NCBI GenBank assembly: GCA_020629835.1 | Contig: JAHDCO010000002.1 | Location: forward strand, 89,157 to 153,156 | Length of the DNA: 64,000 bases | Reading direction: 5' to 3' | From: Granulosicoccaceae bacterium | Lineage (GTDB): Bacteria > Pseudomonadota > Gammaproteobacteria > Granulosicoccales > Granulosicoccaceae | In this document: positions 44,671-53,687 of the stretch, in pieces | Layout: every line of letters starts with the position of its first letter | Position numbering within the stretch: position 1 is the first letter of the stretch | Translations under genes and position numbers: made by a program | Notes under the pieces: model-generated | The model's database searches: none | Told to the model about the DNA's origin: nothing | What the model saw: the letters and a program-made list of their open reading frames with translations, nothing else

Positions 44671-46371
44671 TCAAATAGCTGGTAGGTTTTGCACATCGAC
44701 TGACGGTTTGGTTGCATTAGTTGCGCGCTGAGTTGCGTGCGCGGTCTGGTGGTCAGTATCTTGGGTTAATGCAGGATACGGGCTTCGAGTCAGTTTCCTG
44801 CACAATGAGCTTACGCGCTCATTAAAGCGGTATTCATTGCCTTCATCTTTGGCTGAGTATAAGTATTCGGCTAAACAACTCTTGAGTTGTGTCGCGCTGT
44901 TTGCGTCATCAAACGGGCAATGGGTGCGAAGTAATGCGTCGTAAAGTGTTTGCCATTGTCGGGTAACTATCCAGTAGCGCCATCGCAGGCGGTTCACCGC
45001 AGTTGCGGTTCGATACTTTAACCATTGAGGCAGCTTGCCGTTCTGTAGCATCAGAACCAATACGGCCACGCACAGAAGTGCCGCTGTCAGTAATAACCAA
45101 TGTGTTAGCGAAACACCCTTCAGCCATAGAGCCCATCGATTGATGTTATGTCGTTTTATCGCAAGCTCTGCCAGTTGATTCGGATTCTCCGGCGGGCGAA
45201 CATCGACTCGTCGCGCAGGAATAATGGCCTCTTCAATCCGGCCTGTGCGCGTGTTGTACCACGGCACTCGAACGGTATCCAGAAACACCGATACAGGGCT
45301 TTCTGCGGTCATTCTGAAGGTGTAGAGCCCTTCGGCTTCAGTCGTCTTTCCGATCAGCTTGTGGTCTCTGGTGACGGGTAAAGGCGTGCTGTGGAAAGAG
45401 CGCGTAGCCAATGGCGTAACAATGGGTAAGTGATGAGCCAGTACGCCTTTTGTATTGAGCGTTATGGTTCTAATGATTTCATCACCAGCTGCGATCTCTA
45501 TTAAATTAGAAGACCACGCATCGGATAGTTGTAATGATTCTGCTGCAATCCACCAGGTGTTTTTTGGAAACTGAGCGGGTACGGGCCTGACTGTTAATGC
45601 AAGATCAGGATGAATCAGCTCGAAATCATGCCGCTGAGTTCTGGAACGAATAAGCGTTGCGGACCAACGCGGTCCGGGTAGCAGAACCTCCCCCGACTGT
45701 TGCGCATGCAGCAAATAACGCCATGTCGTTGAGCGACGGTTCGTTGTGTTATCAATCAGCCGCCGCTCTTCGACAACGGCCTGCACATCAAAGCCATCAA
45801 ATGTGGGTAGGGTGACAGACTCAGCGGCCAAAGCATATTGATGATGCAGCTGTATAGTGAGTTCAACCTGTTCACCCACGTAGGGCTCAGAGTTACTGAA
45901 CCACGCGGTGAGGGTCATGTCCTGTGGCTCTGGCACCCAGTCGGCTGATAGGGCCGGTTGCACGTCAACGGGTACGGCATTAGAAACAATGGGCCCATAT
46001 AACCCAGTGCCTGTGAGTGGCCCGATCAATAGTGCGCCTGTTTTTCTAGGAATTAGTTCAAGTCGTCGTACGGCAATTTCCTGAACTTTGCCATCAATGA
46101 CCGAAATTAAGGTTCCTGTGGTTTCCCTGATGAAGTCTGCCTGCTCAAACAGTGGCTCGATATTCAAGGGCTCATCAAGTCCAATGCTCTCGATGCTAAG
46201 CACCAGCGTGTCCCCGAGGTATATGGAGTCTGTATCGGTTCCGATGTAAATGGAGTTTGCGGTTCTGGTTTCACCCGCCGTCTGAGCAAGGACAGGCGAA
46301 CAAAGCGCAACGCACAGTGCAAGCTTGCTAAACCAGTAAAACAATCGAATAAAAAGCGTTTTACCAACCAT
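44671..46371 (-). CDS. BatD-like protein (oxygen-tolerance family)
   Basis: A 566-residue envelope protein. I start at ATG 46371 (GGAGGG upstream); it overlaps the TPR gene by 11 bases. A signal peptide or N-terminal anchor (about 8-30) is followed by Ig-like strands with the BatD-type IYLGDTLVLSIE and PYVGEQVELTIQL repeats. One membrane segment (about 415-437) precedes a cytosolic helical tail. It is the last gene of the MoxR-VWA operon. BatD is thought to help protein folding or complex assembly in the periplasm; here the partner may be the PQQ dehydrogenase, by context. Confidence 0.75.
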   Translation of the reverse strand: MVGKTLFIRLFYWFSKLALCVALCSPVLAQTAGETRTANSIYIGTDTDSIYLGDTLVLSIESIGLDEPLNIEPLFEQADFIRETTGTLISVIDGKVQEIAVRRLELIPRKTGALLIGPLTGTGLYGPIVSNAVPVDVQPALSADWVPEPQDMTLTAWFSNSEPYVGEQVELTIQLHHQYALAAESVTLPTFDGFDVQAVVEERRLIDNTTNRRSTTWRYLLHAQQSGEVLLPGPRWSATLIRSRTQRHDFELIHPDLALTVRPVPAQFPKNTWWIAAESLQLSDAWSSNLIEIAAGDEIIRTITLNTKGVLAHHLPIVTPLATRSFHSTPLPVTRDHKLIGKTTEAEGLYTFRMTAESPVSVFLDTVRVPWYNTRTGRIEEAIIPARRVDVRPPENPNQLAELAIKRHNINRWALWLKGVSLTHWLLLTAALLCVAVLVLMLQNGKLPQWLKYRTATAVNRLRWRYWIVTRQWQTLYDALLRTHCPFDDANSATQLKSCLAEYLYSAKDEGNEYRFNERVSSLCRKLTRSPYPALTQDTDHQTAHATQRATNATKPSVDVQNLPAI

Positions 46372-47311
46372 CGCCACCCTCCGGAGCTCGCTGTCCGTTG
46401 GCTTGTCGCCTGCGAATCTCCAACGCAATGTGCTTATTCAAGAACTCCAGGGGATTGTGTTCAATTTGGTTTAACCACTGCTCTGTCGCTTGATCGGACT
46501 CGGTTTGTATGCGTTCACCAGCAGCCTGAGAATCACCTTGTTCACTGTGACTATCGGCATTACCTGTGGCGGTCGTACCGGATGAATGCTGACTCTCAGT
46601 ACCTTGCTTAGCCACCGAAGTTTGGTCGCCTTCAGGCGCATCGCCATCGGATGCTTCAGTGGATGTAGAAGCGCCGCTTTGTGTTTTATCGGCTGGGTCG
46701 TTTTCCGTATTCGTGGTTTCGCTGCTGTTTGTATTTTCGTCGGAGGAGTCCGGTGCCTCGTCACCACCGCTTGGAGAGCCGGACAAGGCTTCTGGTTTAT
46801 TGTCAGTATCTGTGCTGCCCAGTTCCTCAGGCTGCAGTAATCCCTGGCCTTGTTCGGTATCGCCATTTAACGCGATAAGTTCCTTCATGATCGTTGCGTT
46901 AAATTCGGCGTCACTGAACTCAGGGTTGATCGCGAGACTCTGTTGGTACGCTTGAAGCGCTAACGCGTAGTAACCCATCTGTGCGTAGGTGTTACCTAAA
47001 TTATGGAAGGACGCTGCAGTGTTGCCGCGAATGAAAGCTTCTGCCGCACGCCACCACTGTCCGTTCTTGTACAGTGCAACGCCGCGCCATTGGGTGCTGG
47101 TAAATAGCTCAGACGCTAACCCAAAGTCGCCTTCTAAATACAGTTGATAGCCAAGGACATCATCACCATCAGCGTAGGAAAAATTGATAGGTGAGAGTAG
47201 GGCAAGTGAAATCGCCAGTATCCAGCGCCTTGCCGTGACGCCGGGACATGCAGCAAACGCATACCATCGCAGGTTGGGTGGCTTGATAGGTCTGAGTGCT
47301 GGGCTAAACAA
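46361..47311 (-). CDS. TPR-repeat protein (BatE/BatC-like)
   Basis: A 316-residue protein with an N-terminal anchor or signal (about 27-47). TPR repeats run over about 75-145 (ASFHNLGNTYAQMGYYALALQAYQQ and neighbours). A long acidic Ser/Thr/Glu/Asp/Gln low-complexity region (about 150-285) leads to a short helical tail. The start is a TTG at 47311 that overlaps the VWA gene by 8 bases. In Bat operons this position is held by a TPR partner of the VWA proteins. A GTG or CTG start could replace TTG. Confidence 0.7.
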   Translation of the reverse strand: MFSPALRPIKPPNLRWYAFAACPGVTARRWILAISLALLSPINFSYADGDDVLGYQLYLEGDFGLASELFTSTQWRGVALYKNGQWWRAAEAFIRGNTAASFHNLGNTYAQMGYYALALQAYQQSLAINPEFSDAEFNATIMKELIALNGDTEQGQGLLQPEELGSTDTDNKPEALSGSPSGGDEAPDSSDENTNSSETTNTENDPADKTQSGASTSTEASDGDAPEGDQTSVAKQGTESQHSSGTTATGNADSHSEQGDSQAAGERIQTESDQATEQWLNQIEHNPLEFLNKHIALEIRRRQANGQRAPEGGDGW

Positions 47312-48215
47312 AATCGTCTCGCAATAGCCACATCACCCAAGGCAGTAGAAGCAGCATGAACCAATGCGACTGATTTTCCCAAATGAGTGCTTCAAACCGC
47401 GATTGGCTATCCGCTGATGCCCAGTCCTCAGGCGATAGTTTGTCGATATCAATTGCACCCATCGCGGTAGCTTTGGTCCAATCGCCATTACCTGCAATGA
47501 GAAATTCTTCTACTGCCTCGGTGTCAATCGGCGTTTTCCCATCGATGGAAGAGCCTGTAAGAATCAAATCCACTCGATGTCCGAGTTCAGCGAGGTGTCT
47601 TGATGCTGAAATGCTTGCTTTAGAAATGCCACCACCATCGCTGAATACGAAAATACGTGCACTGATAAAGGCGCTGTCCTGGATGATGGCTTCAGAAAGC
47701 GATAGCGCTCTGGCTAAGTTTGAACCCTGTATTGGAACAATGCCGTGCTCCAGCAGTGCCACCTGTTCATTGAACAGCCGTTTATCGAAGGCTGGTGGTG
47801 TTACCAGGAACGCATCGCCTGCATACACAATGAGGCCTAAAGGGTAAGCTTCCGAGATTTTGGATAAATTTAATAACGCGTTTCTTACCGCGCTTAAGCG
47901 ACTGGGTGCGATGTCGGTCAAAGTCATGGATCGGGAGACATCAACAACCGCCAGCCAGCCGTTGCTTTGTTGGAAAGTCTCGTGACTGTTAACGCGAAGG
48001 CTTGGCGCGGTAAGAACCAATGCTACCGCCGCGGCCAGTAGTAGCGATGGGTTCCAACGACGGCGTTTATCCGATTGCGCATGGCCGAAGTACTGCAGTA
48101 TTTGTTTTGGCAGCACGGTTCGCCAAGAGCCAAAACTTGCGAGATGGGATAACCTGTAGGCCGCAATGATTAACAGTGCCATGATCACTAGCCAATAGGG
48201 ACTCAGTAGTGTCAT
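47304..48215 (-). CDS. VWA domain protein (BatB-like)
   Basis: A 303-residue membrane protein starting at ATG 48215, which overlaps the previous VWA gene by ATGA. It has two N-terminal hydrophobic segments (about 8-20 and 57-70), a von Willebrand A domain with MIDAS residues Asp92-x-Ser94-x-Ser96 (VDVSRSM), and a C-terminal membrane segment. VWA domains bind metal-bridged protein partners. An upstream in-frame extension (to 48287) is rejected because of the tight overlap. Confidence 0.82.
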   Translation of the reverse strand: MTLLSPYWLVIMALLIIAAYRLSHLASFGSWRTVLPKQILQYFGHAQSDKRRRWNPSLLLAAAVALVLTAPSLRVNSHETFQQSNGWLAVVDVSRSMTLTDIAPSRLSAVRNALLNLSKISEAYPLGLIVYAGDAFLVTPPAFDKRLFNEQVALLEHGIVPIQGSNLARALSLSEAIIQDSAFISARIFVFSDGGGISKASISASRHLAELGHRVDLILTGSSIDGKTPIDTEAVEEFLIAGNGDWTKATAMGAIDIDKLSPEDWASADSQSRFEALIWENQSHWFMLLLLPWVMWLLRDDFV

Positions 48216-49183
48216 GTGACCAGCGCCCGACGGTGGTGTAGTCCTGCTCGAATGATCAAACAGCCCAGAAGCAGCATGAGTGGCCAATGGCGAAGGTCCC
48301 GTCGAATGACGATGGGAGGGGCTTCCACTTCGGCACGTTCCAAAGCGTTTATTAATTGGTAGATCTGTTGTAATTCGGTCGTGGTTCGAGCTCTGAAAAA
48401 TTGTCCGTTAGCGCTGGCTGCAATTTGTTTTAAGGTTTCCTCGTCAAGATCGGCTGAAGGCGCGGTAGAAAAAGCATCCTCTGGTGGTTTATCACTTCCC
48501 ATTGCTATGGTGTGCACACGAATACCCCGGCTTAACGCAAATTCAGCGGCATCCTCAGGAGAAACCGCCCCGGCGTTGTTGGTCCCATCAGAGAGCAGTA
48601 CGATGGCTTTATCTGAGGCAGGATCGTTCGTTAGTGATTGAATGGCGAGTCCCAGGGCATCCCCAATTCCGGTAGAACGCCCTGCCATACCGATGCCTGC
48701 GGCAGCTAACTGATTCTGGACAGCTTGAACGTCGAACGTCAGTGGCGTTGCGATATAGGCTTTAGATGCAAATAAAACCAAACTGACCCGATCGCCGGCA
48801 CGAGCCTGGATAAATTCGCTGGCTACTCGTTTCACGATATCCAATCGGCTGGCTTGTTCACCCTGCCATTCAAAGTCTTCGCGCTCCATGCTGCCGGATA
48901 GGTCAACAACCACAGACAGTGCACGCCCTGATGCGGGTTGTACGGTGGTTTTGTCAACAACACCCGGTTGTGCCAGTGCAATCAGCAGAAGTAACCAGAT
49001 AATCCAACTCAGTAGTTGATGAAGGCTTAAGACCGGGTAAGTATGATTTTGCGTTGTGCCTAACGCATTACCCAGTCGAGTGGAGACTGGAATGGTTTTA
49101 AGCGAATACTGACGTTGTAAAAACCTATGTAATAACACAGGTAGGGGAAAGGCGGTGAATACCCAGGGCCATTCAAAGTTCAT
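48212..49183 (-). CDS. VWA domain protein (BatA-like)
   Basis: A 323-residue membrane protein with N-terminal hydrophobic segments (about 5-18 and 57-72), a VWA domain whose MIDAS starts Asp94-x-Ser96-x-Ser98 (VDLSGSM), and a C-terminal membrane segment (about 298-315). The second MIDAS loop (TGIGDALGLAI) and LLSDGTNNAG are present. It overlaps DUF4381 by ATGA and the second VWA gene by ATGA. MxaC and MxaL of methylotrophs are VWA proteins in a similar operon. Confidence 0.85.
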   Translation of the reverse strand: MNFEWPWVFTAFPLPVLLHRFLQRQYSLKTIPVSTRLGNALGTTQNHTYPVLSLHQLLSWIIWLLLLIALAQPGVVDKTTVQPASGRALSVVVDLSGSMEREDFEWQGEQASRLDIVKRVASEFIQARAGDRVSLVLFASKAYIATPLTFDVQAVQNQLAAAGIGMAGRSTGIGDALGLAIQSLTNDPASDKAIVLLSDGTNNAGAVSPEDAAEFALSRGIRVHTIAMGSDKPPEDAFSTAPSADLDEETLKQIAASANGQFFRARTTTELQQIYQLINALERAEVEAPPIVIRRDLRHWPLMLLLGCLIIRAGLHHRRALVT

Positions 49184-49653
49184 GATTGGCTGGATCGGTT
49201 TAATAAGCGATTGATGTATTCACAATCTTCTACGGTAAGTGTTTGATCTTGTCTTTGGTAAAGGTTGTCTCCGAATTGACGTCCACGTCCTTCAGTGAAC
49301 CAGTCAGTTTCTAAAGTGGTATTCAGATGTTGTAACCAGGCCTCCCCATGGAGTTGATGAGCGTGCGGAGTAGTCGTGTGATCGACTGATAAAACGTATT
49401 GACGCAGTAAGCGTGCAATGCGTAAACGTCCCTGGTCTACAGGTTCTTCGCAGGCGAGTTTGCATTGAGTACCGACATAATTTAATGCGGTGTGCTCGCA
49501 CGCGTTCGCTCGTTTAAACCATAAAGCCAATAAGGTGATCGAGACTAACGCAATACAGATTGTGAGCCACCATGTCCAGGATACGACAGACTCAGGTGCC
49601 GCGGGTGGGTGTATATCTTTTAGCTGAGCCAGTAGCTTTTCTGTCTCAGTCAT
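49180..49653 (-). CDS. DUF4381 domain protein
   Basis: A 157-residue protein with one membrane segment (about 26-46) and a cytosolic helical domain. LKDIHPPAAPESVVSWTWWL is the DUF4381 signature. It lies between DUF58 and the VWA gene with 4-base overlaps on both sides, as in most MoxR-DUF58-DUF4381-VWA operons. Molecular function is unknown. Confidence 0.82.
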   Translation of the reverse strand: MTETEKLLAQLKDIHPPAAPESVVSWTWWLTICIALVSITLLALWFKRANACEHTALNYVGTQCKLACEEPVDQGRLRIARLLRQYVLSVDHTTTPHAHQLHGEAWLQHLNTTLETDWFTEGRGRQFGDNLYQRQDQTLTVEDCEYINRLLNRSSQS

Positions 49654-50657
49654 CTAATCGTTCCAGCGTCTGCAAGGTGAGCGATTATTTCATTGATCGA
49701 ATTTGAACGAACAGGTCCGGCGTGGTTTATACAATGGACTTGGTGTTGTTTACACAGTGCCTTAACGGTTTCAGATTGCTCAGATAAGACTGAACGTAAA
49801 TGTTGACTTTGTCTGGACGAAATTCGTTTATTTTCTATCACGAGGTTCGAACGAGCTGATCCACGATTCCGCCAATGGTATTGGTATTGACCTTCGGGAA
49901 GCGGTTCCACTTCGTATTTATCGACGAGCTGTATAGCGCTAAGCTTTTGTGCGTGTTGTTGGTGTTTTGCCTGCAACAGGGCGAAGCTGTCTTTTAACTG
50001 GTCAGTGTCTGCTTGTTGAAAAACGTCATCAAATCCGGATACCAGTACGGTTGACCCAAGCTGCCGCCCTCCGTGCACAAGGTGTTCAATGAATTGAGCT
50101 AGGTTGTTGTTGTTCGATCCGGTTTTTTGAGTGTTGCTTATCGATTGCTCGTTACGGTGGGTTATAGCGTGTTTCGAATCGACATCAACCAGCAGTCGAC
50201 AAACGCCAACCGCGCCAAGCTTGCCGGCTTTCGGGCGTGTTTGAAAGACATCATCATCGGTTAATAACTGTAGCGCGACTCGGTAGTTTCTTCGAACAAT
50301 ATGCCACGCCAGGCTTGCGGCTAGTCGCCCTGCGTTAACACTCTTCAATGACTGTGTACCGGTACGCATGGAAGTCCGCAGGTCCACCGCCAGGGTTACG
50401 GTTGCATCTCGTTCTTCTTTGAATAGGCGCGTCATGGTATTTCGATACCGGGCGCTGACTTTCCAGTCTATGTGCCTGACATCATCACCAGATGTGTATT
50501 CTCGTAAATCGTCAAACTCCAAACCCTGCCCACGAAATCGACTGGTGAATTGGCCGGAAACGTTGTTATTGGAGGTGGCGCTGAGGGGCTGTGTCTGTGC
50601 GACTACATGTTGCAGATCAAGTAAGTCATCTATGTGTAAATGGGTAAGGGAGGCCAT
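49650..50657 (-). CDS. DUF58 domain protein
   Basis: A 335-residue soluble protein of the DUF58 family. The family signature LEFDDLREYTSGDDVRHIDW (46-65) plus KVSARYRN is intact. It has a VWA-like fold in the middle (TVTLAVDLRTSMRTG near 85). It overlaps moxR by one base and DUF4381 by ATGA. The methylotroph counterpart is MxaS. It probably works with the MoxR ATPase in assembling or metallating a client enzyme. Confidence 0.87.
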   Translation of the reverse strand: MASLTHLHIDDLLDLQHVVAQTQPLSATSNNNVSGQFTSRFRGQGLEFDDLREYTSGDDVRHIDWKVSARYRNTMTRLFKEERDATVTLAVDLRTSMRTGTQSLKSVNAGRLAASLAWHIVRRNYRVALQLLTDDDVFQTRPKAGKLGAVGVCRLLVDVDSKHAITHRNEQSISNTQKTGSNNNNLAQFIEHLVHGGRQLGSTVLVSGFDDVFQQADTDQLKDSFALLQAKHQQHAQKLSAIQLVDKYEVEPLPEGQYQYHWRNRGSARSNLVIENKRISSRQSQHLRSVLSEQSETVKALCKQHQVHCINHAGPVRSNSINEIIAHLADAGTIR

Positions 50658-51622
50658 TAAACCACCGCGGTGTTTTCCACGATTGTGGCGATGACATCTC
50701 GCGCTGTTTTGCCGCTTGCCTGTGCTTTATACGTTAGCGCGATACGGCCACTAAGCACATCACCGGCTAGTTCTAAAACATCATCGGGTTGAACATGATC
50801 ACGATTTGCCAGCCACGCCTTTGCTTGCGCCGCATGTGCCAGGTAGAGGGTCCCGCGGGGGCTCGCGGGATGTGCGATATGGCTATTGTTTGTAGGCGAA
50901 TCCGCATTAGGTCGTGTTGCATCAGTTAATCGAACGATGTAGTCGCGTATTGCTGGCGATACATGAACTTGCCGTACAGCATTAATAGCGTCTGTAATGT
51001 CGTTATGTTGTGCAACGGGTATTAAGTCGGTTGTCTGCAAAGAGTCCTGTAATGAATGATCAAGGATCGCGCGCTCCTGTGCCGCATTAGGTAATGACAA
51101 TTCAATATGAAACATAAAACGGTCAAGTTGTGCTTCAGGTAATGGGTAGGTTCCCTCGTGTTCCAGTGGGTTTTGTGTAGCAGCGACTAAAAACGGTTTT
51201 GGCAGTGGACGTGTGGTGTTTCCGGTTGTGATTTGTTGTTCAGCCATGGCCTCCAGTAATGCGCTTTGCACTTTCGGCGGGGCTCGATTTATTTCATCAA
51301 CCAAAATCAGATGATTGAATAGTGGGCCGGGTAGGAATTCAAACTGCCCTGTTTCTTGCCGGTACATATCGGTTCCGGTTAAGTCCGCAGGCAGTAAGTC
51401 GGGTGTGGCCTGAACCCTGGCAAATGTCATGTTCACTAATTGACTAAAAACATTAACGGTTCTTGTTTTGGCTACGCCGGGAGGGCCTTCAATTAAACAA
51501 TGGCCCCCAGTTAACAGAGCGATAGTTAATCGTTCAATGAACTGTTCATGACCAAGAACATGTTGTTGGGCAGACTGCTGTAGCCGCTTGATAGCATCAG
51601 AGCCAGAACTTGATAAGTTCAT
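50657..51622 (-). CDS. MoxR family AAA+ ATPase
   Basis: A 321-residue chaperone-type ATPase. Walker A is GPPGVAKT (46-53) and Walker B is ILVDEI with Asp109-Glu110; the sensor 1 segment reads VAATQNP. It ends with the lid helices typical of MoxR. It overlaps the CxxxCW gene by ATGA and DUF58 by one base. MoxR-DUF58-VWA sets assemble or insert metal into enzyme complexes; in methylotrophs MxaR is part of calcium loading of methanol dehydrogenase. Confidence 0.9.
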   Translation of the reverse strand: MNLSSSGSDAIKRLQQSAQQHVLGHEQFIERLTIALLTGGHCLIEGPPGVAKTRTVNVFSQLVNMTFARVQATPDLLPADLTGTDMYRQETGQFEFLPGPLFNHLILVDEINRAPPKVQSALLEAMAEQQITTGNTTRPLPKPFLVAATQNPLEHEGTYPLPEAQLDRFMFHIELSLPNAAQERAILDHSLQDSLQTTDLIPVAQHNDITDAINAVRQVHVSPAIRDYIVRLTDATRPNADSPTNNSHIAHPASPRGTLYLAHAAQAKAWLANRDHVQPDDVLELAGDVLSGRIALTYKAQASGKTARDVIATIVENTAVV

Positions 51623-52776
51623 GATGTCGGCTGTAGTTCAAGGTGGGTGAATCGACGCTGCGTGGTATCGGCTTCTATAAATTCGTTTAGATCCAAGAGT
51701 TTGGCGTTGTTGGTTGGAGGTGATTGCAAAGGGTTTAGATCCCCCTCGAGCAATTGACCTCTCCAGATGCCGTTCGGTTGGCGAGACAATCGAAAGTAAA
51801 GCCCATTCCATGCATCGATACCGAATTCCTTTGGCGTTTTTTTGATGAACAGTAATTGATATTCAAGGTCTGAAACATCGGTTTCGCTCACCACATTATT
51901 TAATTCGTACGGATAAGGTTGGTGGCAAAACCATTCACTGGCGCCATCCAGGCATTTGAAAGGCCGCATGGATAAAAAGTGGTCATTAAATTCTGCGCTT
52001 TCTACGGTGACCTGAACACCATAATGTTCAGCGTTAGCGCGATTGAATGAAACATGCCCGATGTCGTGTGTACTCCCATCTTGAGCGTAAAGCACTATGC
52101 GAGCATGGTTAGGAAACGGGGCGTCGAGTTGATCGACCATTGCATCTGCTGCAGTCTTTGCATTTTCTTCGTGTGGATACTCCTTTAAGAAGTTCACGGG
52201 CTCAACGACATCGACGTTTCCTCCTTGTTCCAACCAACCATCGGAGCCTGTCGGATACCAGTGCACATTGGTGTACCCCCAGCGGCTTGCGCGAACTGCC
52301 GCATTCCAGGACTGCCAACAATCGGAGGTGCAGAAAAAAACCAGTGCTTTATTTTTATCCCCGGCACTGAAATGTTTTAAGTTGCGGCGAAAATACGCTT
52401 CCAGTTCGGACTCCAGGTACCCGCGACCAACATCGGGTAACCAAATGGCGCCGGGAAGTGATTCGCGTACCTCTGGCGTTAGCCAATGGCCTTCAATGGG
52501 GTCTGGTCCCAGACCCTTTGGGGGGTAGACGTCAATGAGCGTAAACGCATCGTCGTTGATTACCCGTTGAATAAATTCGGTGGCAACCGTAGGACCAAAC
52601 GGGAAAGAGTCGGGTACCGGTGCTCGGTAACGTTCCATTCGGTAGCCAGTGTCGGCATCAATGTCGTACGCGTTGGCGTACTCAGCAGCTTGCTCATTAG
52701 CAAGTGCGGGGGTGAAAGCGATGGGGCCGACGGTGCCAACACAAAGCAGCAGAACGGGCAGAATAGCCTTCAGCAT
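51619..52776 (-). CDS. PQQ-associated CxxxCW rhodanese-like protein with C-terminal extension
   Basis: A 385-residue exported protein (signal peptide to about residue 27). The middle part (about 45-205) is a rhodanese-like domain of the PQQ-dependent-catabolism CXXCW type: FFCTSDCWQSWNAA, with Cys149, Cys153 and Trp154, and WGYTNVHWYPTGSDGWLE. Such proteins are usually about half this length; residues 210-385 are an extra domain of unknown fold with no known motif. The gene opens the MoxR-VWA operon by a 4-base overlap, linking that operon to PQQ metabolism. It lies 104 bases after the ABC permease gene. Confidence 0.8.
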   Translation of the reverse strand: MLKAILPVLLLCVGTVGPIAFTPALANEQAAEYANAYDIDADTGYRMERYRAPVPDSFPFGPTVATEFIQRVINDDAFTLIDVYPPKGLGPDPIEGHWLTPEVRESLPGAIWLPDVGRGYLESELEAYFRRNLKHFSAGDKNKALVFFCTSDCWQSWNAAVRASRWGYTNVHWYPTGSDGWLEQGGNVDVVEPVNFLKEYPHEENAKTAADAMVDQLDAPFPNHARIVLYAQDGSTHDIGHVSFNRANAEHYGVQVTVESAEFNDHFLSMRPFKCLDGASEWFCHQPYPYELNNVVSETDVSDLEYQLLFIKKTPKEFGIDAWNGLYFRLSRQPNGIWRGQLLEGDLNPLQSPPTNNAKLLDLNEFIEADTTQRRFTHLELQPTS

Positions 52777-52880
52777 TGGTGTGGCCCCATGGGTATCGCT
52801 CTACCTAAACACGAAAGTAATGAGTATGAATAAGTCAGGCTTTTGCTTCTGTGGTACCTAAGTGTAATTAGTATGGCGCA

Positions 52881-53687
52881 TTAGCGTGCAGCTGTTCTAT
52901 TCGCACGAAACTTACGCGCCGGGTTGTAGGACCAAATGGCCGCCAGGAAAAATACCAAAGTGCAAGCTGTTGTAACCGCAAGAGCAAGGCCGTTGAAATG
53001 CCCGTACAGAGAAAACCGGATGAGCTCAATCGCGTGCGTAAAAGGATTAAGCACGCATAAAGTGGCTAACCAGTCGCTGGACTCCTGCATTTTCCATATA
53101 GGGTACAAAGCCGATGATAAAAAAAACATTGGGAAAATCACGAAGTTCATGACACCTGCGAAGTTCTCCAACTGTTTTATGGCAGAACTGATCAACAACC
53201 CTAAGGCGCCTAACATAAGCCCGCTTAACACCAAGGCAGGTAGCGCCAGCGCGATATTTTGAAACGGGATGTCAAGGTCGAGTAACGCCACGAATACCAA
53301 AAACGCGGCAATTTGTAACAGGGAAACCACAACGCCGGCAGCCAGTTTGCACAATAGTAAATACCAACGTGGCAAAGGCGCGGTAAGCAATACTCGCATG
53401 GAGCCCATTTCCTGATCGTATACCATCGATAGTGATGATTGCATGCCGTTAAACAGTTGAATCATGCCGATGAGACCGGGTACCACGTAGATTTCATAAG
53501 TGATGTAGGTGGCGTAGGGTTCTGTGATTGATAATCCCAGAGCCGCTCGGAAACCGGCTGCGAATATCACTAACCAAACCAACGGGCGTACGAGCGCTGC
53601 AATGAACCGTTCGCGCTGACGTACGAAGCGCTTGAGCTCTCGTTTCAATATGCCGACGAAAGCGCGCCAAGCATGAAGCAAGTTCAT
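52881..53687 (-). CDS. ABC-2 transporter permease, PQQ alcohol-oxidation type
   Basis: A 268-residue inner-membrane ABC-2 permease with about six hydrophobic segments. The cytosolic N-terminal helix (ELKRFVRQRERFIAALVRPLVWLVIFAAGF) and SSALYPIWKMQESSDWL near 200 fit the permease of the alcohol-linked ABC exporters (PedC-like). It overlaps its ATPase gene by ATGA. In Pseudomonas pedABC-type genes lie next to quinoprotein ethanol dehydrogenase. The transported compound is not known. Confidence 0.85.
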   Translation of the reverse strand: MNLLHAWRAFVGILKRELKRFVRQRERFIAALVRPLVWLVIFAAGFRAALGLSITEPYATYITYEIYVVPGLIGMIQLFNGMQSSLSMVYDQEMGSMRVLLTAPLPRWYLLLCKLAAGVVVSLLQIAAFLVFVALLDLDIPFQNIALALPALVLSGLMLGALGLLISSAIKQLENFAGVMNFVIFPMFFLSSALYPIWKMQESSDWLATLCVLNPFTHAIELIRFSLYGHFNGLALAVTTACTLVFFLAAIWSYNPARKFRANRTAAR

